Numbered from the stretch's first letter, positions 47,790-57,809 are shown. The stretch: DNA of 64,000 nucleotides from an uncultured Opitutales bacterium (GCA_943787575.1 CALSMY010000008.1:1-64000); one strand, 5' to 3'. Program-made: numbers and translations. The notes: generated by a model from the letters alone, not told the origin.

Positions 47790-48071
47790 ATGAATACATT
47801 TCTATCACTTGGAGATTATGTTAAATCAACAATTCTCGACACAAATTATTTTGATATTGGAGGTCTTAATTCTGGTCATCTTGAAATCGATGTAACAGAA
47901 GATGTACACTCTTCACTTAGAGGAAAATACAAACTCGTACTCGAATATTTCGGTTTATTGTCTAAGCACGACCGGATGCCACTCATGCCATTACCAGATT
48001 ATGAATCTCAACAATTTATAAGAGTTTTAGAAACACTACCTATTAAAGAATTAACTACTAATAGATCTTAA
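47790..48071 (+). CDS. Small island protein, unknown
   Basis: 93 residues (MNTFLSLGDYVKSTILDTNYFDIGGLNSGHLEIDV...). No signal or membrane span and no recognised motif. Lies between a methyltransferase and the GT29-like gene on the same strand, with short gaps. It might be a fragment of a larger gene, given the number of frame breaks nearby, but no continuation was seen in other frames. Confidence 0.45.
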   Translation: MNTFLSLGDYVKSTILDTNYFDIGGLNSGHLEIDVTEDVHSSLRGKYKLVLEYFGLLSKHDRMPLMPLPDYESQQFIRVLETLPIKELTTNRS

Positions 48072-48119
48072 GTTTTTACAAATTACAGTTAGAAAAATAA
48101 ACTTTTCTTAACGAGTCAC

Positions 48120-48761
48120 ATGCACTCAAAAGTTAGCTTACCGTTCATTAATCCAAATTTATATCTTAACAAAAATGTTGCGATAGTTGGTTCGTCAGGT
48201 TCTTTGGTAAACTCTGACTTGGGTAAAACCATAGATTCATTTGATGAAGTAGTTAGATTTAACCGGGCACCCACAGCTGGTTACGAGAAAGATGTTGGTA
48301 ACAAAACTACTTTGAGAGCCGTTAATAATCATGTATTTGATAACATTGATATATCTCATGCAGATGGTTATTCAAACTCTCCCCAATACTTCGTTAAAGA
48401 CCTTAGATCATCAAAATATTCTCTATGCATCGGTCCTGACATGGGGCCGTGGGACAGAAGAGACGAGAATGCTCATTTCAGCAATAATCTATTTCTTTTT
48501 GATTACAAAAAATTAAAATTTGTTAAAGATTTTATTGGATGCACATTTAAGCAAAACATGCTTATCGGCAGCATTATTGTGGCCTTGTGCTTAATGACTG
48601 AAATCCATCCCACCCTATTTGGATTTGATGTAATTCCCGTGCCAAGATCACATTATTGGCAAGACCGACCTCCCGAATGGAACTCTCATGATCATAACCC
48701 ATCTGAGGAACAGAAAGTTTTGCTTCAACTTCTTCAAAATGGTTTAATTTCAATCGTCTAA
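48120..48761 (+). CDS. GT29 sialyltransferase-family protein
   Basis: 213 residues with sialylmotifs of the eukaryotic/viral GT29 type. Large motif: [20 protein letters not shown], then [12 protein letters not shown] and [16 protein letters not shown] (about residues 20-70). Small motif: [14 protein letters not shown]...PTLFGFDVI (about 146-171). Motif III: RSHYW (176-180). Motif VS: a His-x4-Glu pair at His192/Glu197. No signal anchor, so it is cytoplasmic. No CMP-sialate synthetase or sialate synthase is in the window, so the donor could be CMP-Neu5Ac, CMP-Kdo or a relative. Frame intact. It overlaps the next glycosyltransferase by one base (TAATG). Confidence 0.82.
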   Translation: MHSKVSLPFINPNLYLNKNVAIVGSSGSLVNSDLGKTIDSFDEVVRFNRAPTAGYEKDVGNKTTLRAVNNHVFDNIDISHADGYSNSPQYFVKDLRSSKYSLCIGPDMGPWDRRDENAHFSNNLFLFDYKKLKFVKDFIGCTFKQNMLIGSIIVALCLMTEIHPTLFGFDVIPVPRSHYWQDRPPEWNSHDHNPSEEQKVLLQLLQNGLISIV

Positions 48762-49656
48762 TGAGTTTCAACTTGGCAAATTTTATCTCATAAATAACCC
48801 AACCACTTATACAAAGGCTCCACTTGTAATTTTTGCTTACAATCGTGTTAAGCATTTGCAATTAACCTTAGATGGTTTGAGAGAAAATTATGAGGCACAA
48901 TTCACTCCGTTAATTATATATTCAGACGCTCCACGCTGCAAAAAAGATGAAGATCTTGTCAATGAAGTAAGAAGTATACTCGATGATTTAGAAGGTTTCT
49001 ATTCGATGAAGGTTGTTAAAAGAAAAACTAACCTTGGTCTATCTCAATCAATTATAAGCGGAGTTAATGAAGTTTTAGAGGAACATGAATCTATAATTGT
49101 GTTGGAAGATGACATAATCCCATCTCCCTTTTTTTTAAAATATATGAATGAAGCTCTCAACAAGTATTCAGTTATTGATAGAGTGGGATGCATTCACGCC
49201 TACTCATACCCTTGCAGTAATCCATTACCAGATACCTTTTTTCTTAGAGGTGCGGATTGCTGGGGATGGGGAACATGGAAAAATTCCTGGAATCTATTCC
49301 AAGAAAATGGTCAAACTCTTTTAGACAAAATTTTGAAGTCTGAACTGAGTTACCAATTCGATCTTGATGGCACTTACCCGTTCACCCAAATGCTAAGAGA
49401 TCAAATTAGTGGAAGAAATGACTCTTGGGCAATCCGTTGGCATGCATCCATGTTTTTAGCTAACAAACTATGTCTTTATCCAGGAAAAAGTCTTGTGAAA
49501 AATATTGGATGTGATGGCTCGGGTACGAACTGCCAGCAAACCAGTAAATTTGATTCCGCAGAATCAGAAATTCCAATTACTATTAAGAAGATCAAACTTA
49601 ACGAAAGTTCCACAGCACGAGACAGTTTTATAGAATTTTTGAGACATTCAAATTGA
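48761..49656 (+). CDS. GT-A type glycosyltransferase, frame break near the N-terminus
   Basis: The main frame opens without a usable start codon at about 48773; its N-terminus APLVIFAYNRVKHLQLTLDGL is the standard opening of this family. ATG 48761, overlapping the GT29 stop, is the likely start, with one indel before 48795. VKRKTNLGLSQSIISGVNEV and an acidic IVLEDDIIPSPFFLKYMNEAL (DXD-like EDD) follow, then RGADCWGWGTWKNSW. These features fit GT2-like transferases that add sugars to surface glycans. Acceptor and sugar unknown. Confidence 0.75.
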
Positions 49657-49663
49657 GAATTCC

Positions 49664-50404
49664 ATGCAGATAAATTATCGTGGTCCATATTCATCTTGGC
49701 ATGACGCGTTAAAAATTTGCACAGGATATGATTCAAATAAAATTTTGGCTTCAGTTCTCAACACGACAAGAAAAGTTATTAAAGGCGAATATCTTTACGA
49801 ACGAGATTCAGTAGGTTTTAAAAAAAAGTGTTATGAGTGGCAAATGTGCACAGCACTTCTTTCTTCTTTAAATTCTAACTCAGGAAAGTTGTGCATTGTT
49901 GATTTCGGTGGGTCTCTTGGAAGTAGATACTTCCAACACAAAGAATTGCTAGAACCGTATAATATTGATTGGAATATTATTGAACAAAAGCACTACGTTG
50001 AAGCCACCAGTGACATCGTTAAAATAGATAACCTAAGTTTCCATAGTTCAATTGATGATTTCAAGAAACATAAAAATGCTGATTTCATAATATTATCGTC
50101 GGTCCTTCAATATTTAAGAGATCCTCAAAGAATTATTGAGGAATTAATAAATCTTAATCCACAGAGTTTCTTCATTGATCGCACATATGTGACTTCAAAA
50201 TCGACCTCAGATTTGATATATACGCAGAACAGTTCAATCAATGGTTTAGATTACTCATATCCTTTCCATCTTTTTGCTGAAAAAACAATTTTTAACATGT
50301 TTGATGACTTCAAGCACATCTACGATTTTAATGCCAACTATCCACCTACCGAACTGGCAAGCATCAATGCAAGATTGAAAGGATACTTATTCAACAAAAA
50401 CTAA
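49664..50404 (+). CDS. Putative methyltransferase, TIGR04325 (LIC12133) family
   Basis: 246 residues, intact. The start INYRGPYSSWHDALKICTGYDS is the family hallmark, followed by a class I Rossmann strand CIVDFGGSLGSRYFQHKELL, an acidic WNIIEQKHYV segment, a NADFIILSSVLQYLRDPQRII block and FIDRTYVTS. Members occur in O-antigen and capsule clusters of Leptospira and others and presumably methylate sugars. Starts 7 bp after the upstream glycosyltransferase. Confidence 0.78.
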   Translation: MQINYRGPYSSWHDALKICTGYDSNKILASVLNTTRKVIKGEYLYERDSVGFKKKCYEWQMCTALLSSLNSNSGKLCIVDFGGSLGSRYFQHKELLEPYNIDWNIIEQKHYVEATSDIVKIDNLSFHSSIDDFKKHKNADFIILSSVLQYLRDPQRIIEELINLNPQSFFIDRTYVTSKSTSDLIYTQNSSINGLDYSYPFHLFAEKTIFNMFDDFKHIYDFNANYPPTELASINARLKGYLFNKN

Positions 50405-50410
50405 ACTGCA

Positions 50411-51101
50411 TTTACTATCAAAGAACCTTCCATAGATAATCCATTTTATTTTGCTCGTAACGCTCTTTTGTATGGCATCATGCAGGTAAGTCCATATGCA
50501 TCTGGTCGACTACTGGATATAGGTTGTGGCACTAAACCTTATGAACCATTTTTAAAAGTTGAATCATACGAAGGTTTGGAAATCGAGAGTTCAAATAATT
50601 TGCACCAAACTAAACATGATTATCTTTACGATGGACAAAATTTACCTTTCGCTAGTGACAGTTTTGATACAATAATTTCCACACAAGTTCTCGAGCATTC
50701 ATTTAACCCAGATAAATTGCTCTCAGAAATTCAACGGGTTTTAAAACCTCATTCTTATTTAATTTTAACTGTCCCCTTTATCTGGGATGAGCATGAACAA
50801 CCCTATGATTATGCAAGGTATACATCATTTGGAATCAAACACTTACTAGAGAAGAATAATCTCGAGGTAATCGTACATGAAAAACTCTGCACTGGAATTC
50901 CATGCTTAGTCCAAATTCTAAATGTTTTACATTTACAAAATAATTCTTTCAAAATTAAAAATTCCAAAAATTTTTCATAAATTTATTTATTTAACACTCA
51001 ATATTATTGGTTTTGGTGCACAGCACTTTATTCCTAAAAGCGACGACATGTATTTAGACAATCTGGTCGTCGCGAAAAAGATTACCACCCTCCCAGTCTA
51101 A
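50411..51101 (+). CDS. SAM-dependent methyltransferase, frame broken
   Basis: A class I fold with ASGRLLDIGCGTKPYEPFL (motif I), LPFASDSFDTIISTQVLEH and VLKPHSYLILTVPF. Family-like sequence extends N-terminally to about 50411 (FTIKEPSIDNPFYFARNALL), where no start codon is in frame, so one indel is suspected there. At about 50975, in an A/T homopolymer, the frame shifts and the expected C-terminus continues as FIPKSDDMYLDNLVVAKK to a stop at 51101. Likely modifies a glycan component. Confidence 0.68.
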
Positions 51102-51156
51102 CTAAGGCTACTGCAATTATCTACAGGCTTGTTTATTCTTCTCTGATAACACTTTT

Positions 51157-52152
51157 TTGACTTACCATTTCTGCTGTCATTTCGACCATAATTACCTCAT
51201 CAGGGCTTTGGTTATGGTGGATAGTCTTAAGGTACATAATCTAAATTTTAAACTTTGGGTTTTATGCCTAACCGAAGAATGCAAAAAGATTTTGGATGCC
51301 ATCGATTCTCCAAATATCGAAAGCTATTCTCTTCATAAAATTGAGAAAGAATTTCCTGAACTTCTAAAAGCCAAAGGAAATAGAAGTCTTCCTGAGTATT
51401 ATTTCACTCTTTCACCTTTTTGGCCGAATTGGTTGCTGGATAATAAGCCAGAAATCTTCTCTATTACCTACTTGGATGCTGACTTGGCATTTTTGTCTTC
51501 TCCCGAAAGTTTATTCGATGAAGTTGAAAATTCCTCTATTGGAATAATTGAGCACCGTTTTCATCCTTCTTTTGATATTGCTCGATACTCAGGCAGGTTC
51601 AATGTCGGATGGATTTACTTCAAAAAAGACCGTGTCAGTTCAGATTGTCTCGCACAATGGCAAGCTCAATGCTTGGACTGGTGCAAGGACTATCCGGAAG
51701 ATGGTAAATTTGCCGACCAAAAATATTTGGATAGTTGGCCTAACGATTTTGAGGGCACCCATATAATTTCACACCCTGGAGCAAATCTGGCTCCATGGAA
51801 TCTAAATACCCATAAAATTATACGAGAAAACGAACGATTACTTTCAGACAAAAAACCAATCATCTTCTATCATTTTCATATGATCAAGGCACTCGACGAC
51901 AATCACCTCTTCACATCCCTTGAAATATATCGAGTACCAGTTGAAGAAAGAAAGAAAATCATTGATTGGCTCTATGTTCCTTACATTTTAAAGTTACTTG
52001 AAAAAGAGATTAAGCTGACCCAGAAAGGATTTAAGGTCTGTGCGTTCCGTTCTTCAAGAGACTATTCAAAAATCGACCATCATCACCGTTCAGAAAAATC
52101 ATTGGATCAACGAATCAACGATGGTGAAATCATAAAAATCAGTCGCAAATAA
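51157..52152 (+). CDS. GT-A fold nucleotide-sugar glycosyltransferase (GT8-like)
   Basis: 331 residues from TTG 51157 (MTYHFCCHFDHNYLIRALVMVDSL). A typical opening of enzymes that watch a sequence of acceptors, then FSITYLDADLAFLSSPESLFDE with the DXD motif (Asp-Ala-Asp), FNVGWIYFKKD and a late HPGANLAPWNL with the second metal histidine region. The C-terminus is charged. It is unbroken and reads cleanly. Probably transfers hexose or N-acetylhexosamine to the island's product. Confidence 0.75.
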   Translation: MTYHFCCHFDHNYLIRALVMVDSLKVHNLNFKLWVLCLTEECKKILDAIDSPNIESYSLHKIEKEFPELLKAKGNRSLPEYYFTLSPFWPNWLLDNKPEIFSITYLDADLAFLSSPESLFDEVENSSIGIIEHRFHPSFDIARYSGRFNVGWIYFKKDRVSSDCLAQWQAQCLDWCKDYPEDGKFADQKYLDSWPNDFEGTHIISHPGANLAPWNLNTHKIIRENERLLSDKKPIIFYHFHMIKALDDNHLFTSLEIYRVPVEERKKIIDWLYVPYILKLLEKEIKLTQKGFKVCAFRSSRDYSKIDHHHRSEKSLDQRINDGEIIKISRK

Positions 52153-52192
52153 TTTTAAGTAAAAACATCAAACTGCAATTAAGTCCCTTGTT

Positions 52193-53030
52193 TTGGTTAA
52201 GGTAAGTGCAATCATATCAACTTACAATAACTCCAGTTTTTTAGGAGGGTGCATTAGAGACTTGCTAAACCAATCTCTATATAAAAGTGGAAACATCGAA
52301 ATCTTGGTCGTTGATACCGGTTCTAATGAAAGTGAAGGTAAAATCCTTCGAGGCTTTCAAAATAATTACTCAGGAATTAAATATATAAGAACAGATAAGC
52401 GTGAATCCCTTTACAAAGCGTGGAACCGTGGAATAGAAGTAGCATCTGGTCAATATATCACAAATGCTAACACTGATGACCGACATCACTCTGAATGCCT
52501 AGAGAGATTGGTCAATAAATTGGAAGAACAACCTGATTGTGATGTAGCTTATGGAAATCTTTATAAGTCATCTGTGCTAATGAAACTTTTGACGATAACG
52601 ATAAATCTTACCTTGTTATTCTCAAAAGTTTAACCCAGGATCATTTCTGCTTCATGATTTCATAGGTGCCCAACCTGTTTGGCGAAAATCCCTTCATGAC
52701 AAGATAGGCATGTTTGATGAATCCTTTGAAGTTGTGGGAGATTACGAATTTTTTCTTAGGGCTGCTTCGAAAGGGTGTAAATTTATTCATGAACCTAAAG
52801 CCGAGGGAATTATGCTTTGGCACCAAGGTGCTTTATCCACAAGAGACAGCAAGGAATTAAAGAAAAAAATCTACTTTTTGAAAAATACAGAAACCCAAAA
52901 AGATAATTCGAATTTTATCAAAAAAATATTTCATCAGAGATTTTCGATCCAACTATCGATTCATTTCTGGATCTGGGTATTAGGTCCTTATGCTATTTTC
53001 CTCAGTTTGCCTCAAACGCTCCCAATTTGA
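52193..53030 (+). CDS. GT2 glycosyltransferase, frame broken twice
   Basis: N-terminal GT2 domain (VSAIISTYNNSSFLGGCI, EILVVDTGSNESEGK, SLYKAWNRGIEVASGQYI and the metal-binding NTDDRHH). The frame leaves the coding register near 52577 (ANETFDDNDKSYLV continues in another frame) and again near 52628 (FNPGSFLLHDFIGAQPVWRK). It then runs as FDESFEVVGDYEFFLRAASKG to 53030. The full protein of about 280 residues is coherent when joined, so gene decay or sequence error, rather than two genes. Confidence 0.7.
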
Positions 53031-53617
53031 CTTTAAATTGTCTAAGAATTGTTTCGAGCAGTACTTAGACATCCCTATATTTAAGCACAATCTTTGCACT
53101 CTTGACCAAGTTTCTAAATTATCTGTCACAGAAAATGAAGAGACTCATATTTTTTATGGTTCCAGGGACAATCTTCCTTCTGAATACGAACTTAAGCAAG
53201 TTGCTCCAACTTATTTAGAAAAAATCGGAATTGAAAAGATTCATGGTGAGTACAGAGAAAAGTTTATTTTCAATTTCAAGAAATTCCTGGAATCACTTTT
53301 TTCACATTTACCGATTCAAAACCTAAAACAATATACCCAACTTTGTATTTTTGGATATAACGAGAGAGGAAAAATCCTTGGAAAGTACCTCGCCGATCTA
53401 GGGCATAATAACATTAAATTCGTTGATAATTACTATCGGGAAAAATAAAAATTACTCAGAAGCTCAGACTTTGTAATTTCTTCCTTTGACGATTTAAATT
53501 CAGTGCAAGAATTCATGTTTTATATTAGCAATGAGTTCTCATCACTGGAACAATGCAACAGAGCAGATTCTACTCAAGTATCCTGACTCCGAAATTCTAA
53601 AAATTGACAGATCGTAA
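52990..53617 (+). CDS. PglD-like/Rossmann protein of the glycan island, frame broken
   Basis: The recognisable part is a C-terminal dinucleotide-type strand LCIFGYNERGKILGKYLADLG with KFVDNYY, as found at the N-terminus of PglD-like sugar acyltransferases and in other sugar-modifying proteins. Sequence continues after shifts near 53450 (LLRSSDFVISSFDDLNSVQEF) and 53525 (LAMSSHHWNNATEQILLKYP) to a stop at 53617. The beginning is uncertain and overlaps the end of the GT2 gene in another frame. Function not assigned. Confidence 0.45.
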
Positions 53618-54773
53618 AATTTTACATCTTACCACCTATCTCCAAGGAGGTGCAGGTAAAGTGGTTTTGGATTTAGCAAAAAGATCCAAAGCAAAAGGAA
53701 TGGCAGTTACAGTGGGTTTTACTAAAAAGTCAGTCAAGGGATACTGCAACTACCCCAACATCTTGAAAGCTTTAAAGAAGGCCAAAATTAATCAAATTGA
53801 ATTGCCTACTACATTTGATCGTAAACCTTCAAAAATTACTGAAACCGCTAAATTATTTACTGGAAAGATTTCAAGAAAGTCCTCCTGATCTCATCCATTG
53901 CCATGCAGCAAACCCCTCAAGGATTGCACTAGAGTTTAGAAAATTAGCAAATTTACGAATTCCAGTTATTCAAACCATGCATGGTTGGGGAATTTACAAA
54001 ACCCCTGAGCAAGAAAAAGAAGATATCGAAACACTTAAACAAATTAGAGCATGTGGTTTCCATTTCTGAGACCTCCGATTCACTGCTTAAAACTAAAGGT
54101 CTGAAAAATTTTAATTCTTCGGTAATTTATAATGGAATCGAAGATCGTAGTCCTCAGGAAGGAAAAATTACTGACAATAATTTACTTGAGATAACAAAAC
54201 TTCAAAAGCAAGGTTTCTTTATTGCTGGAATTGTAGGTACTCTTGACGAAAGAAAGAACCAACGACTCGTGCTTGAGCAATTAAAACTCTCCCAAAAGAA
54301 TTAAAGATTAAATTTTTCTTTATTGGAGAGGGAGAAATTGAGGAAATGCTCAATCTTGCAAATTCTTACAATATTGAAAGCCAGGTGACTTTCTTAGGTT
54401 ACAAAAAAGAATAGCAGGGCATTCATCGATCAGTTTGACTTGTTAATTTGCTCATCCAAGTCGGAAGGTGGTCCTCCCATCGTGTTAATGGAAGCGTTCT
54501 CATCCAACACATTAGTTCTTGCTTCCAATACCCCGGAGCACAAAGAAGCAATAATGGAAGGTGCAACAGGGTTTTTATTTGAATCCGATGACATTTCTGA
54601 CCTCAAAGATAAAATTATTAAAATCTACCAAATGGAAAATTCTAATAAGATTACATCCACGAGCCTACAAATTCTACAAAGATAATTTTTCTTTTGAAAA
54701 ATCTTTCGCGGAATATGAGAAAATTTATGAGAAGTTGACTAATCCTAATATCGTAAGATCCTGTGTTTCTTAA
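53604..54773 (+). CDS. GT4 glycosyltransferase, frame broken at about five sites
   Basis: Joined pieces give a GT-B enzyme. N-domain: KILHLTTYLQGGAGKVVLDL (53604), PPDLIHCHAANPSRIALEF and IPVIQTMHGWGIYK. C-domain: SSVIYNGIEDRS, AGIVGTLDERKNQRLVLEQL, FFIGEGEIEEMLNLA and LLICSSKSEGGPPIVLMEAF, the Glu-x7-Glu donor-binding motif. Breaks fall near 53870, 54050, 54300, 54415 and 54680. The density of breaks is the highest in the window, so a true pseudogene is possible, though the motifs themselves are undamaged. Confidence 0.68.
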
Positions 54774-54837
54774 TTATTTTATATCTGATTAGCTTATTTA
54801 TTTTACTTGCGTCAAAAATCTTGTTGATAATGCCTTC

Positions 54838-55626
54838 ATGAACTCCGTCCAAAACAAAACATCCTCCCTCAAGTGGGCGATTGATGAGTTGTCTAAGCAA
54901 CGGGAGGATTTGGATGCGAAGCTTAAGATTGCTCACAAGAGAGACGAGACCAATGCTTTGATTGATGAGGTGATGGCTCAAAGAAAAGCTTTGGAACAAA
55001 GAATCTCTGCTCTTGAAGACGGCCTGCGTGTGTCCTCTGATTTGGTTGATGCACCCTGCACTGATTTGGAATCTGAGATAGGTAAGATTGACGAGAAGTT
55101 AGAAATCGCACAGGAAAGGCTTCAAGCTATTGAACAGGAGGAATACCTGGAAGAATTAGGCAAAAAGTTGAACCGCTCGCATTCTCCCGAAGCTGAAGAA
55201 TCTTCCAACTTGTCTAATATCAATAGTGAAGCACAAGTAGATTCATTCGTGGAAGATCTTGAGGTTTCGAATCAAACTTCTGAACCTCAATTCTCCTCAT
55301 CGCTTCAGAAGAACCCTCCACTTACTGAAGAAATATCCCAAAATTCTTCTTTTCCCGAATCTTCGACTCCCACACTAATGAAAGCCACATCCAACCGAAT
55401 CCAAGCCACAGAAATAGATAAACCTATCCAAGAAAAATCTGTCGAGGAAACAACTAAAACTTTGGCAATGGACAAGACATCGGCAGCGTCCCTCGAGGAA
55501 ACGGCTAAGATTCTTGGTATTGAGCCTGATTTCTTAGCCGAGAAGGGGTTGCAAGCAATTCTCAGAATGATTGCGAGAAAGGGTGGGAAACTAAGCTTTC
55601 CGCTTGAAGTCGATCAAATCGACTAA
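54838..55626 (+). CDS. Coiled-coil protein of unknown function
   Basis: 262 residues. The first 115 are almost entirely coiled coil (KWAIDELSKQREDLDAKLKI, EVMAQRKALEQRISALEDGL, ESEIGKIDEKLEIAQERLQA). A low-complexity Ser/Glu/Asn linker follows, and a conserved-looking C-terminal block (ASLEETAKILGIEPDFLAEK, GLQAILRMIARKGGKLSFPL) that could be a small helical binding domain. No signal peptide. It stands outside the AT-rich island and is closed by the terminator at 55647. No family recognised. Confidence 0.68.
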   Translation: MNSVQNKTSSLKWAIDELSKQREDLDAKLKIAHKRDETNALIDEVMAQRKALEQRISALEDGLRVSSDLVDAPCTDLESEIGKIDEKLEIAQERLQAIEQEEYLEELGKKLNRSHSPEAEESSNLSNINSEAQVDSFVEDLEVSNQTSEPQFSSSLQKNPPLTEEISQNSSFPESSTPTLMKATSNRIQATEIDKPIQEKSVEETTKTLAMDKTSAASLEETAKILGIEPDFLAEKGLQAILRMIARKGGKLSFPLEVDQID

Positions 55627-55646
55627 ATTTTATAACATTTCGTATT

Positions 55647-55673
55647 AAAACCCGCTTTTGCGGGTTTTTTTTT
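55647..55673. terminator. Bidirectional-looking intrinsic terminator
   Basis: AAAACCCGC (55647-55655) and GCGGGTTTT (55660-55668) surround a 4-nt loop, with nine T in all on the plus strand. The opposite strand also ends in TTTT. It lies between two convergent genes, 20 bp after the coiled-coil stop and 2 bp before the acylphosphatase stop, so it can serve both. Confidence 0.9.
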
Positions 55674-55675
55674 GC

Positions 55676-55981
55676 TTAGTATTGAATGCTAAATTCCGAA
55701 AAATGAGCATCCCCCGCCCTCTCATCTATTTTCATCTCATGCCAATAATCCTGCATTCGATCGTTTACCTTTTCTACCATGCCTCTCACTTCCTTACCAG
55801 TGCCTTCGACCACGAGTTCAACTGTCCCATCTGACAAGTTCTTAACATAACCCGAACAAGAAAAAAACTTAGCAATTTGATTAACCTGCCACCTAAAGCC
55901 AACCCCCTGAACTCGGCCCGTATAGATAACGGTTGCCCTAATTGAGCCTAGTTGACTTTTCTCTATGCTGCTGTTTTCCAA
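55676..55981 (-). CDS. acyP: Acylphosphatase
   Basis: 101 residues. The active-site loop YTGRVQGVGFRWQVNQIA contains the catalytic Arg (GFR), and GYVKNLSDGTVELVVEG supplies the catalytic Asn. It hydrolyses acyl phosphates in the cytoplasm. About 14 residues before TVIYTGR are extra, so the start could be later. Divergent from the 56051 gene with 69 bp between. Confidence 0.93.
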   Translation of the reverse strand: MENSSIEKSQLGSIRATVIYTGRVQGVGFRWQVNQIAKFFSCSGYVKNLSDGTVELVVEGTGKEVRGMVEKVNDRMQDYWHEMKIDERAGDAHFSEFSIQY

Positions 55982-56050
55982 AAATCCGTTTGACCAATAC
56001 CCATATTACGGTGAGTTTGAATACACATTGCAAGCCCGCAAACCAAACAG

Positions 56051-56720
56051 ATGAGCCAATACGACTTTGACAGCAACCAAGAAGGTGATTGGGAAGAGCC
56101 CGAAAATACGGCTTGGAATGAAGCCGATTGGCAATCCTACATTCGCAAGTCAGACCGCGAGGTGTCCTCATTCATTACCGCTTATAATAGATGTCGAAAC
56201 GAACCTGATCGATTAGAAGCGACCTCCAAAATAATGGGATGGGCAAAAGAGGATTGGACTTGCCTGGAAGATATTGAACTAGACGAGGAACAACTTAAGG
56301 AAATCCGTCCGGTTCCATTGGATGAACTCCATAAGATTGAACCCTACACCGTTCACAAACATCCCTGTTTATATTTCCACCAGTGCCCTGTTTTCTTTTC
56401 TCCGTTCATCATGGGAACATCTAATGATGCACAACCGTGAACAACCAGCCCCGAATTTGGCATGGAGTTATTGTGCCAGCTTGGCAGACTCCGAGAGAAA
56501 TTGTGCTTTAGCAGCCAGCTCCCTCGATCTTGGAGATTATTTGCTCGGACTTTGCCATCTTAAACGAGCACATGCTGCATTGAATGAATCGATGCGTTTG
56601 AACCGCTTATTTACACACCACAGTAAAAAAATCTTTCAGGAATACTTGGAGGAATCGGACTTAAGAATGCACGACCTCCGAGAAATTTGCTTACGGGTGA
56701 TGGGTGATTGCAGAAGGTAG
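56051..56720 (+). CDS. Conserved hypothetical protein, frame broken once
   Basis: Two overlapping frames read as one protein of about 222 residues. The acidic N-terminal part (MSQYDFDSNQEGDWEEPENT, IMGWAKEDWTCLEDIELDEE) runs to HKHPCLYF near 56375, then in the next frame TSALFSFLRSSWEHLMMHN leads to a helical C-terminus (SSLDLGDYLLGLCHLKRAHA, LNESMRLNRLFTHH). No motifs or signal peptide. Convergent with the 56751 gene. Family not recognised; tryptophan-rich acidic proteins of this kind occur in related genomes. Confidence 0.6.
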
Positions 56721-56750
56721 TCTTCACAAGCCCTGCTCCACAGCTTAATT

Positions 56751-57809
56751 CTATTTAAGTTCGATTAGATTGCTCGAATAAGCATCACCAAGATTTAATT
56801 CCCTAGCAAAGCGGAATAGTGGGTATTTCCCACCAAAACGGCTCAAGAGCCCTCGTTGCTTTCTTTTCTGCTCAATGAATTTCAGGGCATAATAATCAAG
56901 GTAAAGAGGGTTCTGTCCGATAATTATGGAATAATCGCTTTCTAAAAATTCAGCATTAAATTCGGGACCACCAGCAATTTGAACCGATGTTAAATCGATT
57001 AGGGAAAAGAGTTTTTTTTCCCAAATTTCTGGAATTGCCAAAATTTCGGCTGCAGTTGCCGGTCCCAAGGTGGAATCTTTTTTAAATCTTTGTGTATTTC
57101 CAGATGCCCCAAGAGTAAGATTCGAAACAGCTCCATCAATTCCCAGATATGGATCATCTTTGGCGGTGGATAAGTTGATCCAATAATAATTGTCTAAAAA
57201 CAAACAGGCAGGCAAAAGACTTTTTCTCTCATTTAATTTTCTCTTCACTGAGTCCCTCGGATATTGGAGGAAAAAACGAGCCCGATCCCCCATCGCTGGG
57301 GGAAGAGGACTATCCTGAAACCAATCCGCATGGAAATACGATGGAGATTGGGAGGTAATTAATTCATACCCTTTAAATCGCCCGTTCCACTCAATTTCTT
57401 GTAACCCCTCTAAATTAAAAGTAACAAGGAGGACCTCTGACTTAACAAAACCCCGCAATTCCAAGAATTTGAGGGTCGCAATGACTAATTCAGGACGAAC
57501 TGTAAGGCCAGGGGCTCGACTGGAATCAAAATTCAAAGCTATTTTAGGGAAATTATACGGGCGTAATTCCAAACCCATTTCATTCTCTATTCGAGGAATC
57601 GCTTTCGCGAGCACCTGAAAATAATCCTGCAGGTCCCTATTTTTAAGGGCTATTGAATATACAGAATTACTTTGGGAATGACTTTTTTCATCAGTATCTA
57701 CTGCTTCGCTTTGGCTTTCTGCACAAAGAAATAGATTCACGGAATGCAAGATAATGCAGACCATGGCTTGACGTTTCCAATTCCTATGAAAAAAACGAAG
57801 CATGTTCAT
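56751..57809 (-). CDS. Secreted protein of unknown function, 352 residues
   Basis: Exported protein. The hydrophobic stretch MVCIILHSVNLFLCA is preceded by a basic segment (RFFHRNWKRQ). The start may be ATG 57809, ATG 57803 or the internal ATG at 57764. The mature part has no membrane span and includes NFDSSRAPGLTVRPELVIAT, FFLQYPRDSVKRKLNERKSL and GPATAAEILAIPEIWEKKLF. No catalytic motif recognised. If the long form is used, its start codon overlaps that of the divergent TPR gene, so both promoters would lie inside the other gene. Confidence 0.65.
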   Translation of the reverse strand: MNMLRFFHRNWKRQAMVCIILHSVNLFLCAESQSEAVDTDEKSHSQSNSVYSIALKNRDLQDYFQVLAKAIPRIENEMGLELRPYNFPKIALNFDSSRAPGLTVRPELVIATLKFLELRGFVKSEVLLVTFNLEGLQEIEWNGRFKGYELITSQSPSYFHADWFQDSPLPPAMGDRARFFLQYPRDSVKRKLNERKSLLPACLFLDNYYWINLSTAKDDPYLGIDGAVSNLTLGASGNTQRFKKDSTLGPATAAEILAIPEIWEKKLFSLIDLTSVQIAGGPEFNAEFLESDYSIIIGQNPLYLDYYALKFIEQKRKQRGLLSRFGGKYPLFRFARELNLGDAYSSNLIELK

